Of a stretch of 64,000 nt of DNA, positions 17,998 to 26,686 are shown piece by piece. The first letter of the stretch is position 1, and each line of letters opens with the position of its first letter. The notes beneath the pieces are model-generated. The model was given only the letters and a program-made list of their open reading frames with translations. It ran no database searches and was not told the origin of the DNA. Source of the stretch: Citrobacter sp. MGH106. GTDB lineage: Bacteria > Pseudomonadota > Gammaproteobacteria > Enterobacterales > Enterobacteriaceae. Both the position numbers and the translations under genes were made by a program. Location: assembly GCF_001037495.1 (NCBI RefSeq), contig NZ_KQ089822.1, forward strand, positions 3,491,938-3,555,937, read 5' to 3'.

Positions 17998-18709
17998 GGG
18001 CAGCACCTCCTTTACCTAGCGAACAAATTCCGAGAAAGTTCTCTTTAAGAGAGTTACCTGCTGATAAATTATTGTCATCATAAAAAACAATCGTTTTCTT
18101 ACCATCATGACAAACCGCATTCACTTTTCGCCACATATCAGAAGATAAAAACGCTTTAGTTTTATCAGCGTTATTGTCATCTGCAGTATAAAGTTCACAA
18201 TCACCTATTGCCCTAATATAGATAAAATTCGTGGTGCCTGAATTAAAAACTGGCAATATGAAAAAAATACTCCCAAGTAAAAAAAATAATAAAATGAGCA
18301 GCATAATATTTTTACGCTTAGGTCTTACGGATGAGATCACTTTTTCCGTTTCAGATACCAAACTCACAACTTCATCCCCACTGGAAGATGCCGATTCGTC
18401 GCAGATCGAAGCATGGAACAAAAATCCCTGCCGGGGCAGCGTTTCAATGGGATTTCCCGCCCCCAACTCACTAAAGGCTTTTCGCAAAATACTGATACTT
18501 TTATTAAGACTATGACCCGATGGAGCCATACCATGCTTTTCCCATACTTCTTCAATGATAAAATCGCGATGGAGTTGTTGATTTTTATGGGCAATGAATA
18601 ACTCAAGTAGTCTCACTGTAGACGCCGAAAGGATTATTGTAGTATCGCGATGTTTCAGGCTTTTGCTGGTGGAATCATACTCAACCTGATCATTAATTAT
18701 ACTTTTCAT
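17972..18709 (-). CDS. ToxR/CadC-type membrane-bound winged-helix regulator (YqeI-like)
   Basis: The N-terminal about 100 residues form an OmpR-type winged helix (LSASTVRLLELFIAHKN...SLNKSISILRKAF...IETLPRQGFLF). A single membrane helix follows (about residues 150-172, LLILLFFLLGSIFFILPVF), then a periplasmic domain with three Cys. This is the CadC/ToxR/YqeI architecture: DNA-binding inside, sensing outside. I prefer the ATG at 18709 to the frame opening at 18745, because the fold begins right after it. It is encoded about 140 bp after ecpE and overlaps the YqeJ-like gene. It probably regulates the pilus island. Confidence 0.85.
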   Translation of the reverse strand: MKSIINDQVEYDSTSKSLKHRDTTIILSASTVRLLELFIAHKNQQLHRDFIIEEVWEKHGMAPSGHSLNKSISILRKAFSELGAGNPIETLPRQGFLFHASICDESASSSGDEVVSLVSETEKVISSVRPKRKNIMLLILLFFLLGSIFFILPVFNSGTTNFIYIRAIGDCELYTADDNNADKTKAFLSSDMWRKVNAVCHDGKKTIVFYDDNNLSAGNSLKENFLGICSLGKGGAAHECENFIY

Positions 18710-18852
18710 ACTACTGGCTCTTAAATACCGTGATATTGAAAACAAATAACCATAGCCTCATCTGTGCTGAGCTGATTACTACATTTTATATAGATGGTTA
18801 CAGTATAGGTTCAATATCTAATCATGGCATATCAGATCAGACTCAATGCTAA

Positions 18853-19548
18853 CTATTGATTGAGTTTGAAGCACCCCTGGCCCACAGGTATGTATTTCTG
18901 CAGCGCAACGATAAATTTTCGGTTTTTTGATTTCAGTTCGTTACTATGCCAGCTTTCCCCCGGTAACACATAACGCATGGTGGCTTCATCATCGGTTGAG
19001 TTGCACCCCTGGTGTATGATGATTTTAAAAAAAGTATTCCCGGTGTTTTTCAGTGTCCCGTTTGCCTCATCAATGGTATAAGCCAGATTCATTTCCCTTG
19101 GGCGAACAACCAATATTGTGTCCATAGCGATGACAGGGAGAGCCTGCCCTCCTTTCTCTTGATTACGCTCGATAAACAACGTTATCGGCATTTCGCGAAA
19201 CAGAATTCGGTAATAGCGTTCTTTATCATCCTGCGGACCACGGTAGAAAATCTTAAAAAACTCGCTCGCCTGCGGTGCCAGTGAAAAACTCAGCGGTGTA
19301 AACAGAAGTTCGCCTTCAGCAATGGCACTTCTGTTTTCACCTCCCGGTCCCGGTTTATCAATTTTTACTGCGCCAATACTATACAAATTCTGTTTCTGGC
19401 TATCGTTATAGATTCGTTTGCTGATAAACGATTTATCCGATGGCATCTCATAAATAGTCGACTCCAGGTAGACAGCCTGTGCGGAGAATGCAGCCAGCCC
19501 GGAAAGAAAGATAAATGCCCATCTAAGTGCCAGACGGCAGTGGCTCAT
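18853..19548 (-). CDS. ecpE: ECP pilus second chaperone-like protein
   Basis: This 231-residue secreted protein has a signal peptide (about residues 1-27, ending FSAQA) and an immunoglobulin-like alpha-family chaperone fold (FFKIFYRGPQDDKERYYRILFRE, TILVVRPREM). It matches E. coli EcpE (YagV, 236 aa) in size and place as the last ecp gene. The ATG overlaps the ecpD stop (ATGA), so translation is coupled. EcpE assists EcpB in handling subunits in the periplasm. The motif DDxERYYR is shared with EcpB here, showing the common family. Confidence 0.9.
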   Translation of the reverse strand: MSHCRLALRWAFIFLSGLAAFSAQAVYLESTIYEMPSDKSFISKRIYNDSQKQNLYSIGAVKIDKPGPGGENRSAIAEGELLFTPLSFSLAPQASEFFKIFYRGPQDDKERYYRILFREMPITLFIERNQEKGGQALPVIAMDTILVVRPREMNLAYTIDEANGTLKNTGNTFFKIIIHQGCNSTDDEATMRYVLPGESWHSNELKSKNRKFIVALQKYIPVGQGCFKLNQ

Positions 19549-21161
19549 GGCGTCACTCCCACCCAATTCGCCGTTACTTTTATCTCACCACTGGCACTGA
19601 CGACACCTTCCCAGTCTGTACCGGTAACGGTTAACATCGAACGCGAATCATTCATTGGGAAAAGCAACTTCAAATCAGTAGCATAGTAACTTCCGTCATC
19701 GTTGTTATTTGCGTCCCAGGGCGTCTGTTGCCACTGCGCATCACTCATGTTGATTGCCGCTTCACTACAGCTATTTCGTTTCTGCACCACGCCCCCCGAT
19801 TGACTGTTGTACTGAAGAAAGGCGGGGATTGGGACGGACAGTCCTCCTTGCGTGGAGGTAAACAGGCAGTAAGGCACGCTATTTATCGTCGTACTCTCCC
19901 CGATAACTTGTGCCGTAATGCTATCGGCCTGACGGGGACCCGAGACGGTTACGGTGTAATCCATTTCAATAGGAGCGGCATCGCCAATCGTGCCACTGCC
20001 GCTCGCAGAAGCGGTGTTATCCGAAGAGATGATACTGATCCCATACTCCTTCGGCACAATATTGAGCTGTAGCGAAGGGGTAAACTGGTAGTGCCCTGAC
20101 TCTGGTGTTAGGCTATTATAAAAACCGAAGGTAAACGGTTGACTGTTAGTAATGCTGATACCTGAATCAACGAGATTTTTCAGAAATGCTTTCGACAGAA
20201 AAATATAAATGTACTCTCCAGAAGTCGTGAAAACGTTGGAATAAACAGTTGAAGTATTATAGTTATACCAGTTTGAACCATTCCCGGAGTATCTCACTGT
20301 GGCCGCTCCTGGTGTAAAACCAAGCATCGCCGTGTCAACATAAGCGCGAAATGTTAAGTAGGTGGTTAGGTTTGCCGTTTGTTGCAGGTTAAAACTCACC
20401 ATTTTGCAAATCACGCCGTCTGTGCTACCTACCACGCCAAGCTCGCAATAACCGGAGTCTTTGGTAATGCTCGGGGTACCGTCGCTGGCAACCCAAAGTT
20501 CTTGAAATGCATTAGTCGAAACAAGTGACAGATGCCCGCGTTTGGTTAACGTGTAATTAACGTAATTCCATAATCCAGTGGATTGGTCTTTGCAGCGTTG
20601 CCCGGAAGAATAATCATAATTTACAGAAGTATAACAGCGGTTGAACACATAGGTTTCGCTGCTACCGGTAGGCACATTACGAAAGTATTCATAGGCAGTA
20701 TCAGTCAGAGAGGCGAATCCGTAGGCGCCACCAATAACGCCGGCGACAGACCCTACTTGCGCATGATAAAAACCGTTTTTGTCAGTGCCTTGCCCGGCAA
20801 TAAACCCAGTTGATGGACACTGGGTGCCACTATAACAACGGATCCCCCGAAAAGGTCCATTAATCGGGGAATTATCAATCCACATGTCCTGATAATAATT
20901 TCCAGGCGCAGTCCAGCCGACAAAACCTAAATACCCGAGACTCACCTGAGAGGTACCGTATTTTATCCACGTGTTTGACCCGCTGAAACGCGGATCGAGT
21001 AACGAGGGGGTAATAAAGTATTCACTATCAATGGCATTTTCAATAAACAAATAGTTATTACTGACTGAGCCGGAAGAGATTGCATTCAAAGCCAAAGCAG
21101 GCACAGGCGCGAAACTCCCCACAGCACAGATTACAGTAGCTAATTTAATTAATACTTTCAT
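19545..21161 (-). CDS. ecpD: ECP pilus tip adhesin
   Basis: The product has 538 residues with a signal peptide (to about residue 25, PALALN). Its pattern matches E. coli EcpD (YagW, 547 aa): FIENAIDSEYFITPSLLDPR at the start, Cys-rich RCYSGTQCPSTG, YTSVNYDYSSGQRCKDQSTG in the middle, and a C-terminal domain ending GEIKVTANWVG. EcpD is the two-domain polymerised tip adhesin that binds host cells and EcpA. The ATG at 21161 lies 4 bp after the ecpC stop with GAGG upstream. Confidence 0.9.
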   Translation of the reverse strand: MKVLIKLATVICAVGSFAPVPALALNAISSGSVSNNYLFIENAIDSEYFITPSLLDPRFSGSNTWIKYGTSQVSLGYLGFVGWTAPGNYYQDMWIDNSPINGPFRGIRCYSGTQCPSTGFIAGQGTDKNGFYHAQVGSVAGVIGGAYGFASLTDTAYEYFRNVPTGSSETYVFNRCYTSVNYDYSSGQRCKDQSTGLWNYVNYTLTKRGHLSLVSTNAFQELWVASDGTPSITKDSGYCELGVVGSTDGVICKMVSFNLQQTANLTTYLTFRAYVDTAMLGFTPGAATVRYSGNGSNWYNYNTSTVYSNVFTTSGEYIYIFLSKAFLKNLVDSGISITNSQPFTFGFYNSLTPESGHYQFTPSLQLNIVPKEYGISIISSDNTASASGSGTIGDAAPIEMDYTVTVSGPRQADSITAQVIGESTTINSVPYCLFTSTQGGLSVPIPAFLQYNSQSGGVVQKRNSCSEAAINMSDAQWQQTPWDANNNDDGSYYATDLKLLFPMNDSRSMLTVTGTDWEGVVSASGEIKVTANWVGVTP

Positions 21162-21165
21162 TTTA

Positions 21166-23658
21166 TTACCTCTGCGCCATCGTGGTTTGCGTTGCACATT
21201 TCACATCACCAACCCACGCTGCACCGCGTGTTTTTTCCAAATCGAGATCGGCTTCGCATATGCTGCCATTGGCTGAAATTAACGTAATGACCGGATACTT
21301 CTTATCGATATCGATAGCAAACTCACCCTTTTCATCCGTACGCGTTTTACCGATGTGGTTATGGATATCGGTATTTGCAGCCAACTGCCCATTGGGGTAA
21401 CGAATACGCCCGAATACGGTGACCATGCTTTTCACTTCAGGGTTGATAACACCCACGTTGCCCGGATATAGCGTCAGTTCCTGCTTACGCCCTGAAACAA
21501 TATCGAAGCTATCTTCAGAGTTTTTATCATTGAGGATCTCCAGCTTGTACCGAGCATAAGGCGGCAGTGCAATGAAATTTGATTTGCCGCTGAGAATATA
21601 ATTACGGTTATTAATCTTCGCAGCCAGTTTCCCCTCGCCGGTCAAATCTGTTTTCACAATGACGCCAGACCGCTGCCTCTCTTTACTCAGACCAAAATCT
21701 TTACCTGCCCACGCCAGGGAACCTTGAGAAGAGAAGTTCATATTGGTGGAGTTGTCTGCGGAACGCGTTACCGATACGGTGCCTGCGTTATATTTCGTGT
21801 CATAACTCAGATTCCCGTTTATAGAGTAATTGTTATCGTAATACTGTTCACCACTCAGACGTGTTGATGCCGACAATCCGACCGACTTAATGGGGCCTTC
21901 AGCATACTGCTTTCGTGCACTGAGATTACCCTGGGTGCTGCCATAGCGATCCCGGGAGACCCCCATGCTCAACCACGAAGCCAACGGTAACGATAAATCC
22001 AGGCTGACATAACGTTCCTGACGTCCATCGTCATTTCGGTTGTTGTAGTAATAGCGTTGAATACCTGCACGTAACCCAACTGAGGCATATCTGCCAGAAT
22101 AAAGGGTTGTGCTGTAGTCCAGGTTACGGTATTTATTTCCCGAGTAACGATTCTCCGTCTGACTAACAGTAAGCGAGCCTCCATGAGGAATAAACTTTCC
22201 GAGGTTAAGAGTTCCACCAATGGAATAATTGTCACGCTCCTGCATGGGCAGACGATCGCCAATTTTACTATCTTCACGAGATGCCCAAAGAGAACCATAT
22301 CCCTCAGGTACATTGAGATTGATGTTACTGATGTTTCGCCATGACGAATCGTTCGCCACCAGCGTCTGATTGCCAATGCTTACGTATTCATTCACATTGA
22401 GCGTGACGTCCGTTTCATTGACCATATTATTGTCAAAGCCGTAGATCGTCGATTTCAGACCTAATCCCGACAATATCGCCAGCGTCACCGATGCAGCCCC
22501 TCCGGCAATCCAGGTCTGCTCACTGCCCAAATCCCGATAATGGTTACGTTTATAGCTCACACGGTCGTAATCCAGTGAGCCACCAAAAATCTGCCATGAG
22601 AGCTGATCAATTCCGGCAGCTTGTTGACGTGCAAAGATTTTATTAACCCGGCTAATACGACTATTAATTGTCCGGCCATTAACCACGATATCTACCGTGA
22701 CGTCATAAACACCATACGGAAAACGACTAGTATCAATTTCATAGCTGCCCATATTAAAGTTCTGTACGCTGAGCAAACGCCCGTCACGGAATACATGAAC
22801 TTCACCAGCTGCTGGCAAAAATACGGTGATCGGTGTGAGCGAAAGCGCGGTATTTTCAACAACGGTACTTCCTTTGTTTCCGTAGCTCACGCCATAAATT
22901 TTACCGCCATTAAGCGCATTCAGGCTGGCAATCGACTGGACATTCCAGGTGTCCAGCATCCCTAGCGCCAGTCGATACCCTTCATAATCGCGCTCATACA
23001 TCGCACGGTATAGTTTACTGGTACCATTGCTGTCACCTATGCCGTAGAACGAACCATTAATGTTGATATGGTGTTCACGCAGCGATGTTGTGTTGTCCAT
23101 CGTCAGATAGCTGCGGGTACTGCTGCCGTTACGATAATCGTTGTAGTAAGAACCAAAGTTATAGTTCAGGACGTTAGAGAGAGAGTCCACGCTGGAAGGT
23201 CCAAGCAGACTGCTTCGCGCGACAATCGCTTCAGTTAAGGCATCTTTGCTGACAATCATCTCCAGGTGAAATGAAGAGACATTGAGTTGCAGGCGCGCGT
23301 CATCTGATAGCCCTATATTCGTGTTATCATGAAATTTCACATCACGAATTTTTTCCACCATCGCGCGTGTTTTTCCAGATAACACCGCATTATTAGGCAA
23401 TTCAGCGAGAGTCAGAGCTTTTACTGTAATATTGCCATCAACAAGCGAAATCACCGCATCGGCAATTTTTTGCTGACTTTTCTCGTCAGTCTCGTTGTAA
23501 CGAATATATACCGGCACCGTCATTCCCTGCTCCAGTGAACGGGCGAAAGCGCTGGGAATAACGTAATTGCCCACTTTTACTGGGGCTGCATGTGAAAATC
23601 CTGGTGTCAGCGCAAGAAAAAAACAAATGCTACCGCCGACAATATTTGTTGTTGTCAT
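21166..23658 (-). CDS. ecpC: ECP pilus outer-membrane usher
   Basis: This 830-residue alpha-family (CS1/CFA-type) usher matches E. coli EcpC (YagX, 841 aa). It has a signal peptide, then an N-terminal periplasmic domain. A long beta-barrel segment with alternating aromatic/polar strands and a plug region follows. A C-terminal immunoglobulin-like domain carries YPNGQLAANTDIHNHIGKTRTD. The ATG at 23658 has TAAGGA at good spacing; the ATG two codons earlier is too close to it. The usher secretes and polymerises EcpA and EcpD across the outer membrane. Confidence 0.92.
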   Translation of the reverse strand: MTTTNIVGGSICFFLALTPGFSHAAPVKVGNYVIPSAFARSLEQGMTVPVYIRYNETDEKSQQKIADAVISLVDGNITVKALTLAELPNNAVLSGKTRAMVEKIRDVKFHDNTNIGLSDDARLQLNVSSFHLEMIVSKDALTEAIVARSSLLGPSSVDSLSNVLNYNFGSYYNDYRNGSSTRSYLTMDNTTSLREHHININGSFYGIGDSNGTSKLYRAMYERDYEGYRLALGMLDTWNVQSIASLNALNGGKIYGVSYGNKGSTVVENTALSLTPITVFLPAAGEVHVFRDGRLLSVQNFNMGSYEIDTSRFPYGVYDVTVDIVVNGRTINSRISRVNKIFARQQAAGIDQLSWQIFGGSLDYDRVSYKRNHYRDLGSEQTWIAGGAASVTLAILSGLGLKSTIYGFDNNMVNETDVTLNVNEYVSIGNQTLVANDSSWRNISNINLNVPEGYGSLWASREDSKIGDRLPMQERDNYSIGGTLNLGKFIPHGGSLTVSQTENRYSGNKYRNLDYSTTLYSGRYASVGLRAGIQRYYYNNRNDDGRQERYVSLDLSLPLASWLSMGVSRDRYGSTQGNLSARKQYAEGPIKSVGLSASTRLSGEQYYDNNYSINGNLSYDTKYNAGTVSVTRSADNSTNMNFSSQGSLAWAGKDFGLSKERQRSGVIVKTDLTGEGKLAAKINNRNYILSGKSNFIALPPYARYKLEILNDKNSEDSFDIVSGRKQELTLYPGNVGVINPEVKSMVTVFGRIRYPNGQLAANTDIHNHIGKTRTDEKGEFAIDIDKKYPVITLISANGSICEADLDLEKTRGAAWVGDVKCATQTTMAQR

Positions 23659-23716
23659 ATGCATCCTTACATTCCGGTATTTTTATTTATCCCGTACAGA
23701 TGGCTGCTATTGACCA

Positions 23717-24394
23717 TCACTTCACTGTAATAAACTGCTTACCGTGCCAGATACCGATGCGTGAACGACTATTGCTAATGTCGGTAAACTGTAATTTTAT
23801 TTTCGTACCAGGCATAATGTAATAACGTTCGCGACAGCCTCGCCCCTGATCACGAGCCTTATCCTTACAAGCCCCATAGGCGATCACGCGAAACGAAACA
23901 TTGCCAGTATTGGTAATAACGTCGCCATTTCGGCTATATTCAAAATGTTCTTTTCGCGGAGCGACCACCAGGATAGTGCCAATTTCAGCTGACGCTGTTG
24001 CAACAGCCATTTTATTTGCCCGAGTTTCCGCGCTCTCGGTCACCGGTTCATCTACCCATTGCAGACGATAATAACGCTCAATATCATCTGCTGGCCCTTT
24101 ATAAAAAAAGCGAAACACATCCTTCGCCTGACCAGGGAGAATTAGATTGGCTGGTGTAGAGAGTAATTCTCCGGAATTAACAGGTTTTATTTCGACACCA
24201 CCCGCCAAAGGAGATGACAATTGTTTTACCGAAACGCTGACATAACGTGCCGAGTCTGTCGTATTGGTAATTTCTTTCGATAATGAACTCTCAGCAGAAG
24301 TCATTATCGATGTGATTTCACCGACATTAATTGCCCATCCGGGAAAAGATGCTACTAACCCTACCAACATTGCTGCCGGTAAATATTTTTTCAT
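23717..24394 (-). CDS. ecpB: ECP pilus periplasmic chaperone
   Basis: This 225-residue secreted chaperone has a signal peptide ending FPGWA. The family motif VFRFFYKGPADDIERYYRLQW and the strand TILVVAPRKEHF are present. It matches E. coli EcpB (YagY, 222 aa). It binds EcpA subunits in the periplasm and delivers them to the usher. It lies 52 bp after ecpA with an AGGA ribosome site. Paired Cys residues near the C-terminus (ACKDKA, GRGCRE) may form a disulphide. Confidence 0.9.
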   Translation of the reverse strand: MKKYLPAAMLVGLVASFPGWAINVGEITSIMTSAESSLSKEITNTTDSARYVSVSVKQLSSPLAGGVEIKPVNSGELLSTPANLILPGQAKDVFRFFYKGPADDIERYYRLQWVDEPVTESAETRANKMAVATASAEIGTILVVAPRKEHFEYSRNGDVITNTGNVSFRVIAYGACKDKARDQGRGCRERYYIMPGTKIKLQFTDISNSRSRIGIWHGKQFITVK

Positions 24395-24446
24395 GACACC
24401 ATTCCTGATAAATTCGGGAGAAAAAATTCTCCCGAATTTTTATTGC

Positions 24447-25034
24447 TTAGGCAGCCGGAGTCGTCCAGGTTGCATTGAACTGTACTTTTACATCACCAGT
24501 CCAATAACCGTCCGGCAGTTCAGAGTAATCCGTTACCTGCGTACTACCATTGGAAGTCGCTGACGCGATGGTGAATTTGAAGTTGGATTGATCGCTGACA
24601 CGGGCGGTGCCGTTATAAGCACCATCAGCCATCAGGCTTTCAAGACCAGAAGTTGAGCTGGAGTTTACCAGGACAGTATCTGATGCATTAGTCAGCGCGG
24701 TGCCATTCCATGCCACCCCTACGTTCAGTGTAGAAGCATCACCACTGGCGTTGGTCAGAGTGTTGCTAATGATCTGAGCTGTCAGCTCAAAATCAGTTGC
24801 CGTCTCCTGACCCTGAATGGTCACATCAAAAGCACCGTCTTGAGAGTTGAATGCATTCAGTCCTTCAGCATACTGGAAAGTCAAAGAGTTCAGCGGGGTG
24901 ACAACCAACATGCTGGTGGTATCTTTTGTTGCCGTCGCGTCCCACGAGGCCGTTGCAGAAGCAGTAACATCTGCCATTGCATTTGCCGCAACAAATACAG
25001 AAGCCAGAGAGGTTACTAATAATAATTTTTTCAT
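24447..25034 (-). CDS. ecpA: ECP pilus major subunit
   Basis: This 195-residue protein has exactly the length of E. coli EcpA (YagZ/MatB). The strings ATKDTTSMLVVTPLNSLTFQYAEG, FNSQDGAFDVTIQG and VQFNATW correspond closely to EcpA. The signal peptide ends ANAMA. EcpA polymerises into the common pilus shaft, which promotes host cell attachment and biofilm. An AGGAG ribosome site lies 10 bp before the ATG. In E. coli the regulator gene ecpR directly precedes ecpA. Here 590 bp of noncoding DNA precede it instead. Confidence 0.95.
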   Translation of the reverse strand: MKKLLLVTSLASVFVAANAMADVTASATASWDATATKDTTSMLVVTPLNSLTFQYAEGLNAFNSQDGAFDVTIQGQETATDFELTAQIISNTLTNASGDASTLNVGVAWNGTALTNASDTVLVNSSSTSGLESLMADGAYNGTARVSDQSNFKFTIASATSNGSTQVTDYSELPDGYWTGDVKVQFNATWTTPAA

Positions 25035-25628
25035 TTTTATCTTCTCCTAAGAACAAACTCACCACCGAGTCTTATTATTAAGTCACTCCAGCGGTTCCAT
25101 TAATTGCGAGCCAGAATTGCCGCGCCAAAAAATTATCAGTTGAATCAAATAACATCTCAACAAACCCTGAAACGCAAAATTACAAAAAAAATAAGAATTT
25201 TCCCGCAAAAAAACTCTCTAAGAAGTTTCCTAAGACATAATTACTCATAACACACCAAATTTCAGAATTATCATCCGAGAAAATAAGAAATGCCAAACAA
25301 TTTATCTTTTTTATATTTTTGATAAATATCAAAAAGATCATACAAATATAATCCCATCAAAATCCTTACAAAACATAAAGATAATTAACACCTCCATGCT
25401 TTCTCTATAATGCTTATTATTTGTTGCAATTATGATAAATTTTTAACCCAACAAGAAAATTCTCATGAAATATTTAGATGAGGGGAATATTCTTATAAAA
25501 AAGACGATAACCTGTAGGATTAGTATTCGAATTGATAATTATTTCACAAAAATAAAACTAGGAATTTTCCACATAAATAGAATATTCCTAGTGTATCAAG
25601 AGATAAATAATGCCCGGCGAAGAGAGAT
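25035..25628 (-). promoter_or_regulatory. Long A/T-rich upstream region of ecpA
   Basis: About 590 bp without a gene separate ecpA from the Fnr-like regulator. The sequence is A/T-rich, as expected for an H-NS-silenced fimbrial promoter. It contains a perfect FNR-type box at 25319-25332 and a partial one at 25532-25545 (TTGAT then AATT then ATTTC). No ecpR gene is present here. Confidence 0.7.
25319..25332. promoter_or_regulatory. Perfect FNR/CRP-family operator upstream of ecpA
   Basis: TTGATAAATATCAA is an exact match to the FNR consensus TTGAT-N4-ATCAA and lies 285 bp before the ecpA start. The nearby Fnr-family gene has the FNR-type recognition helix (ETVSR), so the site could bind that protein, the host FNR, or both. 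Confidence 0.7.
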
Positions 25629-26348
25629 TTAGCTAAAACCTTTTAAACCCAGATAACTATTTATAGTTACCGTGCGTACCCGATGTAAGGTAATCAAATT
25701 TTGTTGTTCGAGTGATTTTAATGAGCGGCTGACAGTTTCAATTTTTAGATCGAGATAGCTGGCAATTTCCTCCCGAGAGAATGGCAACTTAAGCGTCGTT
25801 TCTGGCCTGCCAATCCGTAAATGCATCTCGTAAAACTCCACCAGGAAAGCAGCAATTCTGGCCTCAGCGTGTTTATTTGCGTAACGCCGCCTTTTTTCAA
25901 CAATGAATCCATTATCCCTGCAGAGAAACTTGATGACTGCCGCAGCAACTGAAGTGTCCTTTTCTGCTACCTTGAACAACCGCGCAATATCAATATGGCA
26001 TACCTCTGCAGCCGTTGCGGCCTTGATAGTTGTCAGATACGTTCTGCCTTCAACAGCATCCAGCGCCATAATATCTCCCGGAACATAAAAGCGACTGATA
26101 AAAACGTTATCGCCACATTCCACGCTGGACTTGCAGTACCCCTCATGAATAACAAAAAACATGTCCGCAGCTTCATCCTGCCGAGCAATTGTGTCACCCG
26201 CTTTAAACTTTCTTCTTTTGTCTATTAATCTATATTCATTATCACGATCAATCGCCGATCCCTTTGGACACAGCGAGCAATGGCGGGGGGGAAACGGGTT
26301 GCCGAGCGGCACAACAGGAATGCTATGTTTGTGAATATCCGATTTCAC
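25629..26348 (-). CDS. Fnr/Crp-family transcriptional regulator
   Basis: The protein has an N-terminal cyclic-nucleotide-binding-like barrel (about residues 40-150) and a winged helix (SREEIASYLDLKIETVSRSLKSL) whose ETVSR matches the FNR recognition helix. I prefer the GTG at 26348, which has AGGAG 7 bp upstream, over the ATG frame start at 26396. It contains a CSLC pair near residue 24 and a Cys (AEVCHI) at the place of FNR Cys122. The third N-terminal Cys of FNR is missing, so a classic [4Fe-4S] oxygen sensor is doubtful. It lies upstream of ecpA, facing it. Confidence 0.87.
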   Translation of the reverse strand: MKSDIHKHSIPVVPLGNPFPPRHCSLCPKGSAIDRDNEYRLIDKRRKFKAGDTIARQDEAADMFFVIHEGYCKSSVECGDNVFISRFYVPGDIMALDAVEGRTYLTTIKAATAAEVCHIDIARLFKVAEKDTSVAAAVIKFLCRDNGFIVEKRRRYANKHAEARIAAFLVEFYEMHLRIGRPETTLKLPFSREEIASYLDLKIETVSRSLKSLEQQNLITLHRVRTVTINSYLGLKGFS

Positions 26349-26550
26349 GCAACAACTCCTCATAAAAATGAGACTGATTCTAATAGATCGGACCATGGAA
26401 ACAATACATGAACCGCAGGTCAGGAAAATTCATGCCTGCGCGAGAAAATTCTGTGAAATATTACCTTTCTGACACAGAGGAGAGCATGGATAAAAATCCG
26501 TCTGGATGGGATGATTAATAAAATGCAGAACTAAAACAAATGCGGATTAG

Positions 26551-26686
26551 GGGTAAAAGGTAAAACTAACCGGGCGATGCATTAACCTTGCGAATCAAAC
26601 GCCTATTTTTGCATCACCCGGTTTCAATTACGCACGAATCGTGTCGTCACCAAAGCCTACCCACTTGTATGTGGTCAGCGCTTCCA
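26551..26686. repeat. Direct repeat copy 2, at the intact proA 3' end
   Basis: Near copy of 14781-14919. It includes the last 59 bp of proA and the downstream hairpin. Confidence 0.9.
26568..26623 (-). terminator. Hairpin downstream of proA
   Basis: AACCGGGCGATGCA at 26568-26581 pairs with TGCATCACCCGGTT at 26610-26623, with one G-U, separated by 28 nt. It follows the proA stop. A degraded version lies beside thrW. Confidence 0.6.

Larger units (their letters stand above)
14920..26550 (-). mobile_element. E. coli common pilus (ecp) genomic island
   Basis: About 11.6 kb lies between the two proA 3'-end repeats. Contents, all read leftwards: an Fnr-family regulator, ecpABCDE, a ToxR-like/YqeJ-like pair, a LuxR-EAL protein and a small membrane methyltransferase. 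No integrase or transposase remains. In E. coli proA and thrW are adjacent, so this block is an insertion here, or a retained ancestral segment lost elsewhere. Confidence 0.75.

Noticed and set aside
24847..25065. Small frames around the ecpA start that might replace ecpR
   Set aside because: They overlap ecpA in other frames, are 66-67 codons, and have no LuxR-type HTH.
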